Below, in pieces: positions 34,961 to 45,400 of a stretch of 64,000 nucleotides of DNA. The notes under the pieces are model-generated. The model had not been told where the DNA came from. It did no database searches and saw nothing but the letters and a program-made list of their open reading frames with translations. Source of the DNA: Sipunculus nudus (lineage: Eukaryota > Annelida > Sipuncula > Golfingiida > Sipunculidae). Position numbers and translations under genes: made by a program. Numbering within the stretch: position 1 is the stretch's first letter; each line of letters begins with the position of its first letter. Location: the NCBI GenBank assembly GCA_026874595.1, contig CM049306.1, positions 89,324,642-89,388,641 on the forward strand. The letters are read 5' to 3'.

Positions 34961-35093
34961 GTTGGGAAATGTAGGCATTTTTACCATCAGAAAACGGATG
35001 AATCGCTCACCGATCCGTTTCCATGCGGTCCGTTTTATGCGGATACGCATGCGGAACACGTTAAAACGTACACATGGAAACAGTTCATCTTAA

Positions 35094-35776
35094 AAAGAGG
35101 GATACGATTTTTGTGTGTACGAGACGTACGATACTTCGGGTCGCATCCCGTGTCACAGACTGTTGTGAATTTACAGTGTTGTTTTTCTTCAGCGTTATAC
35201 CGCTCTGGCCTATAGACTGTAGGCCATAGAGCACTTTACAACGGAGGGTAACTCTACCTTCTAGATATAATTCCATTAATACGTACATGCATTTGCAGCG
35301 CGTTTTGATCGCTTACTGAAGCGATGGAAAACGCATACGCATGGTGACAAACGGGGGGATGCCATGCATGACGTCAGTGATCGGATATTCCTCTGCAGAT
35401 AACTACAGCTATATGCCTATCAGATAAAAGTGGTCCCTCATACCAATGAGTAAGTCTCACCATCGAGCAGGTTACACAATTTGCCCAACTCCATGGTTGC
35501 ATCACCTGTCAGCTCTGCCTATCAGAACAAAGACGGCCCCTCATACTTTGATTAATAATAATGGTAGAGAATACTTTAAAAGTATGGTAATCCTGCACGA
35601 TTACTTTCAAAATGTAATGGACTGAGCCTTAACTAGGTGTAAGGTTTACAGAATAACAAAAGCCTGCGTCCATTCGTAGGTAAAATGCATGTAAACCAGG
35701 TCTCGTGGGCGCACGCGTTATACTGATCACACCCTCCACGGAAAATTAAATTGGTACAAACTACATATCTCTGTAT
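35094..35776. other. Intergenic DNA, nothing recognised
   Basis: No splice-bounded coding segment or terminal repeat seen. Some GCATACGC motifs resemble the interior of the TTAA-flanked elements. Confidence 0.35.
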
Positions 35777-36894
35777 TGTTACAGGTGCTCTTTTTATTGT
35801 ATGACACTGGCGTAGCTCCTGTTGATGCACTCGTGTCTGGCCGCGTGTTGCATTTTATGTTTAATCCGTACTGGTTGGACTCTCGTTGTCATGTGAGCCT
35901 TGAGCTTTCACGCCTGGTCGCCGGTCACGTGATGAGCCTGGTGTGTGGAGATACACAGCGCTGTTCTTTCTAGAGAATTCCTGAAACGTGTGTTGAGCAA
36001 TACCTAATAGACTATTCAAGAAGAGGAAAATTCCCGGCTTGAGGTGTGAAGATATATAAAGGGGCTGTTTTTTTAGAAAACCAGAGGGCAGACAGAAGAG
36101 CAGATTCCAGCGGACGTAGAAGCGTATGTCAGATTCTAAGACCTTATCCGACGAATGCGGCAATTATACATTTTTAAAGACTTTCTCCTTGATTTTTTGC
36201 TTTTGGACTTCAGTTTACTTTCTGGGTTGTTGAAAGAACTTTCCACAGGACTGTCATTCTCCGAGAGTTTACATTTAAAAGACTTATCGTGGTGACGGTA
36301 TTGGTATCCAGGTATTATACCATTATCTTTCTGTGTGATTATATTGACTTGTTGCTATAACGCTGTTTTACTGTATAATTGTATTGATTTAGTGTATTGT
36401 ATTGTTAGGGTTGTTTTAAGAATAAATTATAGTTATTTGTTAACAAAAAAACACTGACTTCTTTATTCATTCCCCTAGACATTTCACACTGCCTAGTGTT
36501 AGGCAAAAAAAAAAAAAGGAATGGTTCTCAGGCACCGCCCGCATCTATTTTAACCACCGCATCAAACATTTTTATTTTGGTTTTCATCCTACAAGAAGAT
36601 AAAATAATACAATTTTGATACGATTTCCTTTTTTGTTTAGGGTTTTTACCTGTTTAGCGGGGAAAAAATGTCATTTTCATGCTTTTCCCTGATCATATGA
36701 CATTTTTATCGAAACATACAAAAAAAGGTCATAAATAAAATACCTCCCGCCCGCATTGATTTCCGACAAAAAGTGCCTGAGAACCATACCTTTTTATTTT
36801 TTTGGCCTTACAGAATCTGAATTTTTTTTTATCTCCATTACAAAATTTGTGTTCATCACGCATACGTGATCTGTTTATATAAGGTTCCGTAACA
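35777..36894 (+). mobile_element. Solo LTR (copy 2), interrupted by a MITE
   Basis: Same TGTTACAG start and CCGTAACA end as the copy at 4,174. TATATAAAGGGG is at 36,053-36,064 and AATAAA at 36,421-36,426. The shared block CCCCTAGACATTTCAC is followed by the inserted MITE at 36,502-36,807, after which homology resumes at CAGAATCTGA. Confidence 0.72.
36502..36807. mobile_element. Harbinger-like MITE, copy A, inside solo LTR
   Basis: Inverted termini of about 35 bp: GGCAAAAAAAAAAAAAGG then ATGGTTCTCAGGCAC at left, complemented at right. TTA flanks both ends (36,499-36,501 and 36,808-36,810). The uninterrupted LTR at about 5,655 gives the empty site, AGAGTTGCAGAATCTGA. A TTA duplication with GGC...GCC ends fits PIF/Harbinger. 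No coding sequence. Confidence 0.82.
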
Positions 36895-37418
36895 GTATAT
36901 TAATTTCAAATCTTTCTGTACATGATCTGACGTTCATGACGGAATCTGGAACGAGACGCCAGACCCTTAAAGATATGAAACATAGCTTAATACACAACAA
37001 GGGAAAATTAAAAATGGGCCAATGGGTTATGAAAAACTTATGATTTGGAGACTTCAGCTGTGGACCATTTAGTAGCCCTCCCTTCTATGGCAGGGGACTA
37101 ATAATTTTTTTTTCAATATAGTATTCATTGAAGTCCCCTAGCTCCTAGGAATCCTTGCATATGATTTAGAGCTATAGTGTTCTTATTTACCGACTCACCT
37201 GAAGGAAATGGAAAAAGACCCTTTTAGGGCACAGAAAGTCGTTAAAAAGAGGTGGCGCCACCTGCAGGTGATAATCATAGCAAGTCATTTGCTGTGTAAG
37301 TCTGTAAAATTTGGTGAAGAAAGCAGCAAGGGTCTTAGAGATATGTGGTAAAAGAAATGGGTGGGACGGATGGACTGCCAGACGGGCCGTTTTAGTAGTC
37401 CTACATCCTACGGCGTGG

Positions 37419-37438
37419 GGGTGGGGGGGGGGGGGGGC
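37419..37438. repeat. Poly-G run
   Basis: Interrupted run of about 20 G. The surrounding 36,895-37,830 stretch shows no gene. Confidence 0.85.
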
Positions 37439-37889
37439 TAAAAAATATATGTTCATATCTTAATGAGACAGCATCCCACAGAAAATCTATATTTTTGTTT
37501 AACTTTTAGAATAATAAAATGAGCCAATATTCCTCATCACTTTTAATATATCCTCCCAAACCCTGATACAAAGCACGTGTTTATCAGCTAGTAACTATAA
37601 AGTGCACCACCAGTATACCTGTAACAGTGGCCCTGTCTGCCTTAAGAGATTATATTCAAGTATATAAAGGACCTATCTTTGTTGTTTATAAGTTCATTTA
37701 ATTTTAAGCGGTACAAGATCGCTATTCTCTACAATTTTATAAAAGCAATTTAGAGATATCATTCTCAGGTCACTTCATGTCTCCAAATGATCAAACTATC
37801 ACAAGAACTCAATACATAGATAAACCACATTTTTTATTTCTTTATAGCACATAAATATACACATACAATTGTCAAGTTAAATAGTGCAC

Positions 37890-38340
37890 TTGACACCAAT
37901 GGGGGGCACTGCCAATTCAAATAATATGTCCAGTGCAAATTCAGCAAAACCACAAGCAATACATGGAGAACAAAATCTAATGTGGGTTCAAATGCAAATA
38001 CATTTGAATATTTTGCCTTTGCATATGAAAACAGGTCTGATAGTGAATAAATATTCCATAGCACTTTATCATTCTTTTGAATCATGCTAATATTTATTAC
38101 TGCAAAGATTTATAATGTATGAATATTCTCCATATAGAGAATATACCAATACAGTTAGGTAAACCTGAATACTGTAACATGTAACTGAATACTGATCAAA
38201 TGCAAATTCATTTTAAATGTATTTGCAATTTGATCATTTGTATCACATTTGCATCTGCATTTGATTATATGAAATCACACATGCATTTGAATTATTTGAA
38301 ACATTTGCATTTGCTTTTAAATATGCAGATTCAAATTTTA
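37890..38340. repeat. Degenerate CAAATGCAAAT-rich stretch
   Basis: Many copies of ATTTGCAT / CAAATGCAAAT / CATTTGAAT on both strands. It could be transposon subterminal repeats. It lies downstream of the HSPA14 stop and could fall in its 3' UTR. Confidence 0.4.
38093..38098 (-). promoter_or_regulatory. Possible HSPA14 polyadenylation signal
   Basis: AATAAA on the minus strand, 1.3 kb past the stop. It is the first exact match I noticed downstream. A nearer variant signal may be used instead. Confidence 0.2.
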
Positions 38341-39394
38341 ACTCTACTCTTCACAAAACCTGGTGTGTAAAACTTGAATATCTGCCTTATTACAGCTTCA
38401 AGTAAACAAACATCACTCTGAAAAATAAACATGAGTATTAAATAAATCAATAGGTCCATCAACCCACTTAAATGACCAATGGTCAAATTTTTGGACAGCA
38501 AGATGAACAGCTATAAAATTAGAAATTTACATTATGAAGAGCTAGATTTGCAACACAATTTTTGATGGTATATTGCTAAATTTGAATGTGTGTATGTGTG
38601 TGTGGAGGTTGCTGGGGTGTGGTTTAGGACACAGGCAGTAAATAATAAATGTGGGAGGGTGACTTATAAATATGTCAAATTATTGTGCGAGGTTTGATAG
38701 AGGTCACAGTGTAACATTATAAGAAATCAACAAAGGCTGACACAGCTAAATATAACACATTTACATTGCCAGGTACAAAACTGCAACCTCACAAACACTC
38801 GGGTACACTTGGACTGACTATTATCTCCAGTAGACAAAGCATTGCACATCATTTAATTAACAATGGCATCAATTCTAAGACTATATTCATGTACCATGCC
38901 CTTTTAGATCATTATAACTTTATATAACATTTGAAATAAAAATATTCTACAAACTGTTTTACTTAAGTCTATAAGCAAACACATTATATAGGACATTGTT
39001 ATAAGTGAAAGTATGTCCAATTTTAAACCTGTCATTGATGATGCAGAAGATCACAAAAACATTACTGTAACTTTGTAGCATAATCTGGTTGGTTTCTGGT
39101 AAAAAAAATTAAACCTGTGAAAAAATTATGAAAAAAAAAAAAATAATAGATTATTATCCAGAGAATATTATTTTAAATTAAGTTTATGTAACCAAGTCTG
39201 TGAGATTTCTCTGTATACAGTACTGACTGAAGTGTGCAAAAATAACTGCTCTTGATAAGTTGACAGAGAGCTGTACTGAACATCACTGAGCCACCGGATA
39301 CATCAACAAGTCTTCACCAGAGTGGCTATTTCTGTGACCTTTGACGCCTGCTGCTGGTTATAGATGCAGAGAAAACTGGTTTTTAGCAGGATCA

Positions 39395-39470
39395 TCAACT
39401 TGTGCCAATAGTAAGCTCTGTCATCTTGTCACTGCTGGGATCTGTACACGTTATATGCATGGAGCCATCA
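39395..39470 (-). CDS. HSPA14: HSPA14 last exon
   Basis: Codes [20 protein letters not shown] then IGTS and TGA at 39,395-39,397. The pattern 'DGSLHVTCTD' marks the family's C-terminus. Acceptor GTTTCAG, phase 2 in. Confidence 0.94.
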
Positions 39471-42400
39471 CTGAAACGAATTAAAAAAAAAAAACTGTTA
39501 CATTAAATATTACAAAAATATATCAAATGGTATTTAATTGAGTGTATTCAATCTTTACTGGAGCCCTTATACTCCAAACATAAAATCAAAGAATCTGATC
39601 TGTCTTTGTAAATTTTTAAAAGTTTAAAATTCTGTAAGCATATCTAAACACATATGTAAATGCCAAATGAACTCTTTTACACGTAAATTTCAACCACTTT
39701 TAAATTTGCTGACAAATAAATATTTAGTGGTACTCATATTAGGTAGGTAATACATATAATGTCCCTTTGCAAGTAAAATTACGATGCTGCTAGGAGAAAT
39801 AAACTGAAATATAGCATCACTTGCAAATAAGAGACCACTGCATTTCTAATGTTCATAAGAAAACTTTGAAACACTTGTTGAACATGATTAATATTTTTCA
39901 TGTATATATTTTGAAAAAGACTGAGATTAACACTTCTTGAATGAAAGTTGGTATATACAACTAAGAAACACTGGAAAACCAACACATGTGGATAACAGAA
40001 AAAGAAGGTCCTTAATTTTTTCATTCATGTATCATTTATGTGTCACTGCTGTAAAATTATGTGAAATGAGTTAATCATAGCTGAAATTATTTCACAGATG
40101 ATATGTTAAACATTAAAATGTTACAGTTTAAGGTTTATTTCTGGTTGTAGCATGTTAATATCCCAGGTTAATATATTCTACATGCTACATATTCTACATT
40201 TTGAGTTTAAAATCAGGATTGAGCCCAGAGGGGACAGGGTCTGACATGACTACCCGGGTCAACTGTGGGGACTTTATTTTGGTATAACTTACACTTTTTA
40301 TTCTTTCCTGATAATATAGTACTGAGTGTCAGAAATCCTATATTTTATTAATATCTAAAATTTCTGGTCACATGACATTACATGAAAAATAAATGGATTT
40401 TATTTGCAAGGAAATGAGTTTAGCTCATGAAGAAAGAAGGGTCCACTTTTGGGTCACAATTCAAGCCATATGAAAGACTGCACTGCAACGGTCATCCTTC
40501 ACTCCTCATGCAGCGGTTATACACTGCACTCATCTCTCTCTCCTTTATTTTAATCACTGGTTTGTACAGCAAGGTTCTCTGGGTCACACCGCAAGAAGCA
40601 AAGAACTGTGATCAGAGTGTGGTATCGCATTAGTCAATTCTTGACCCTGTGCCAGGGCCGGTGTAATCAGACCAGTAAGAGTGGGTCACATGTTTAAAAT
40701 TGAGCTGGATGCACAATGCGATACCATATTCTCTCTGATCTGATAACAATTCTTTGCTCTGTGCCCACCCTGGTGATGAAACCAAGAGAACCTTGCATTA
40801 CAAAGCAGTGGTTAAAACAAGGGACCCATGGGTCACGGCGCTCAGCTGATTGTGACAGTTATAACTGCATCACCATAGATTTTTTGAAGTTGCAATAAAA
40901 ATACTCTCCTCAGTGCTCAGGGAAAGAGTTACAACACTTTTGGATATAAATACAGTATACGGAATTAAATTCAATGGTGCTTACAAGGACTGGTGGGAGT
41001 TACAGCACCTCTGCATATATGTAAAATGTAAAGGATAAAATTAAATTTGAATGAAATTATTTTTAAATATTGAAAAACAGGCAGAAAAATGGAACAAAGT
41101 TGCAGAGACCCAGTTTTCGGCTTGGTAGGAGATCTTGGGGATATCTAACATTATGCAAAATTTTGGATTCCTAGGTCTTAGGGTTTCAAAACATTCCACA
41201 TCTACGGACGGACGTACAGATGGAAGGACGGACGGACAGACGGACGGACAACGGACCAAGACTATGGCTCAGATGACTTATAGTCAGCTGAGCCAAAAAT
41301 AGAAATCTGAGACCACTGCAGTGTATAACTGCTGTATGGGGAATGTATAGTCATCCTCATAAAAATTTGCAGTGCCATTTTGGATATGCCCTGTCCTCCT
41401 AGGCTAATACCTTGGCTTAAATAGAATTTACAATACAATCTTTTCTATACTACATATTCTGCTGGTTTTGGGGTAGATGTTCTATAAAAGGCACATGTCA
41501 AGGATCTGTATAGCATTTATAATATAACAAACTGTCAAACATGAATATAACCTGGTACTCACCTCCTAACATTGAAGTTTGCATAAAGCTCTTTTGCTTC
41601 TGACAAATCATCCATACAAAGCTGAAAAAAGTAAAACATTTCTAAATTATTTTCATGCAGGTGGTCTTTTTTCATTCAACTAAATTTGATGTAAATGTAA
41701 ATTTTATGACTTTTTATAAATATATGCCTGTCTATGACATGACATCTAATGGTTTACCCACTGCCTGTCCGACCATTTACTTTTAGTGTCATCACGGCTT
41801 CGATAACTTACCAGGGCTTTGACAGATTTTTAGGAAACTTATTATAACAACTTACCAATAGATTATCTCACCCGAGTTTGATTATAGGCAAAATCCATCC
41901 ATATTTAATGAGGTCAGAGGTCAAAAGGCTAATTTGTGGTGTCGTTGCAATACCTTTTCAGGAATATGATGGATTTTGATGAAACTCAACAGAAAAATTA
42001 ACCAATATAATATCTCGCCTAAGTTTGAATCCTGGCAAAATTCGTACATATTTAATGAGATCAGGGGTCATCAGATTTGGTGGCACCGTCATGACTTAAC
42101 AAAAATATTAAGGATATTCATGACACTCTGTATCCATAAATATAGTTTCTCACCTGAATATAATTCTTGAGAAAATTCACGCATATTTAATGAGGTCAAA
42201 GGTCACAAGACATTAGAAGAGTGTATTATGCACATTTGCGGTGCTCTTGTTTTTTTAATTTCAATTTTTTTTTAATGCTCAATTTTTGAAAACCAACTGT
42301 CAGTTTATAAAAATACTTCTACATTTTCATGCATGAACAGCCCTTGATGAAACAAATTATAAAGATCTGTAACTTAGCAATTCCAGAAGAAAAGATGCTT

Positions 42401-45400
42401 TCCAAGTAACAGTTCATTCACACCTAATTTCCATATTTGCCCATAAAACCTTAGAAATTTGAAACACTTTGGGAAATTTTGCAACAGGTCTACTAAAGAC
42501 TATCTATCAAAATCTAGACAGTGGGTGAACATGGCCCTTGGAAAACCTTTCCCAGTCAAACCCAGCTGATGTTGTCAGACATGTCCTAACACAAGAACGG
42601 GTAATAATCAAGTAAATATGACATTTCTCACAGGTTTACACCATCCTTCGTATGACTGAGTTCTGTGGCTACACTTTCACAGACCACAGCTGTTTCATGA
42701 ATAATAAACAAGCCAACAAAACAAAAGAACAAAATACTGTTCCCATGCTGTCTGGGCAAGAATATGTGTACCAGAAACAGGAAAGGCTTATATTATGCTT
42801 AATTTGATTGGTTATAATAATTAGATTCAATGTTTTCCCTGCCATGCTAAGGTTTGATCAAAACATGGCACCAGATGTCCATGTAAAACAAGTGTGCATA
42901 AGTCATTTGATTGGTTCAACTGCCTTATTTATTATTCATGAAAATGACATCAGAGAGGGTGGCGGAATCAAGGTCTGTGAAAGTGTAGCCACCGAGTTTG
43001 GTAGTATACAGATGGTTGACACCACAAATGGTATCTGAACCTACTATTTCTATCATTATATATGTATATATGAAGGTCAGAAACACATTCTCCGCTTACC
43101 TTTCCTAAAGTCACAAACTCCTGATCAGCACCTAGACATCCTACTTGTAAACATGCACTAATATGATCTGGTAGTACGTGGTATGTTCGCTTTGCTCGGA
43201 CTGGAACCGGGGTACCTTTGGCAAGAACAATGCAGTCTTTACTCGACTCTAAGCCTCCCATCTGAAAGAAAGCAATAGGAATCTACAGCACATCTATAAT
43301 ATTTGTTTGCATATTATGCTTACCAAAAGTTATGATGCAGGCTTCAACACATGGGAGAGCTGATTACACTGATGGTGGTTCAAGATGCAGGACACATTTT
43401 CTGACAGATGGTCTCTACATACCCCTTATCACTTGAGTATTATCAAACGGTCTACTGTCTGATGGATCAAGTGGCATACAAAGTGTATATAGGTTGTGTT
43501 AAGTACAAAAATTGCACTGCAACTTTTATTAAGAACCAAAGCTCAAAACAAGTGAACTGTTCTTGTAATTATTAACTATGTTTCATCAAACTTGAAAATT
43601 AGGCCTTGCTGGAGGTCACAGTTTGTGCACAGAACTCCTTCAAATTTAAAGACGCCTGTGACCCATAAAATCAAGCTAAATTTGATGTATAGATGTATAT
43701 ACTGGTTTATATCTGCCAAAATATCCTAACATCAATTGTAAATATGACTGAAGAGGGAAACAATATGGGTTAACCTTTACTTGAAATAAAAGAAAATATG
43801 TATTGACTATTATTTGTTGCATGTGATAAAAACATGGTGTAGATTAGGTTTGTAGCCAAAATAAGAAGGCATGTGGTACAACTAATTTCAGAGCTGAAGA
43901 TTCAGTTATTTGTAACATGCATTTATAACTTGGTATTATACTGTCTTTTAACAGTTTAAACTAATCAATTTATCTTAAATCTGGACTGTACACTATGGTG
44001 GTATGGAACAATAAAATCAGGCTGGTAAATATCATACTCACTTTCACTAAAATGTCAGCACCAAGACATGGCACTTCAGTGTCCTGTTCACTCTCTTCAA
44101 GTTCACTAGGATCTTTACCATCCAAGATAGCAGCCTTGAAATAAATGCAAACAATATAAATTACAACTGCATTAACTCATGGCAAATCTGTGTCAATTAT
44201 CAGATCCCACTGAACAGAGATACACATGGTTTGTCAAAGTCCCTTCTTAAACCCCCCCATTCCCTCCCTGTGAATGGTGGTTTTGTTAGTAAACTGTTGT
44301 GAGCTTTTCTGTATTAATGAGAATTTTCTCTGTTAAAGTTTATATGCCAGAGTAAGCCAACCGAAAATTTTCCCTTATTGGGCCTATTATTGCCCATCCT
44401 GCCTCGTTCCCATGTATCTAGGTCACACTTCCATTTCCTGTAATCACATTTTTTGAAGGCCGAAGGAAGTGGACTGGGAGGGAGCGTTGTTTGTAATACA
44501 GAAAAGCTCACAGGGTTATATTACGTAAACATAATTGGGAGCTGTTTCTGTATTAATGAGAATATATTAGATAAACCTTGGGGAGGGGACACCTACCTGG
44601 AACGACGGAATGATGAGAACATCAGTGCTGGGATAGAGCAGAACAGACGTAGAAGGCGATGACGGCCTGGAAAACTGTAGGACCTCACCCACCGCAATCA
44701 CAGGGACCAAGGAATAAAGGCCCGAAGCTTGTAACTGAACATCCTTGGGATAAAAACGGGTGAAGGTAGAAGGTGACTTCCAAAAGTCTTTCTTGACCAG
44801 TTGATTTGGGGAAATCCCCGAGAAATGGCCTAACGATGTAGAAAGAGCTCGAATGTCATGAGCCTTGATGTGAAGCTGCTCTAAGGTTGATGGAGAAGCC
44901 GACTCATAGGCGGCGACAATAGTAGCTTTTAGCCACGCACTAATGGTGATAGGGCTAATTTCTTTGTTTGAAGTGGTGACTTTCGTTGAAATAAACAACT
45001 TCTTGTGCCCCCCCGTAAAGAATGATTAGCTTTAAGATAGTAATGTAAAGCACGAACTGGGCAATTTGTAGCCCCGTAACGGTACTGACCGTTTGGGAGG
45101 GCCGGAACCTGCCAAGCTGACGGAGGATCATTGAAATTTTGGTTCTTTCTATAAAAATCCGGAGGAAAATGTAGGGTGGCCGACGAACCATCGGCCGCAA
45201 TTTGCGTGAATTTCAAATCAGCCACTAGGGCATGAAGCTCAGAGCGGCGACCGGCAGACAGAAGAGCTAGGAGGAGGAAAACTGTTTTCCGAGACAAATG
45301 CAGAAGATGTGCCGAACGCAGGGGCTCATAAGGGGGTTCTCGGAGGTGACGTAAGACAATGTCCAGGCCCCAGGAAGGCGCAACATAGCCAGGACGAGAC

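Larger units (their letters stand above)
30021..35093. mobile_element. TTAA-flanked element with ~0.9-kb inverted arms
   Basis: Left edge TTAAGCTGTGTTTCCATGTA and right edge ACATGGAAACAGTTCATC-TTAA are related to the MITE at 22,322. Inside, about 30,200-30,975 and 34,190-34,960 are long inverted copies of each other, e.g. GCCAGATGCGC-rich ends and a TCATAATTTTATCGAATGCG-type block. The 3.2-kb middle holds duplicated AT-rich segments. No recognisable transposase. The arms are well supported; the exact outer boundaries less so. Confidence 0.65.
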
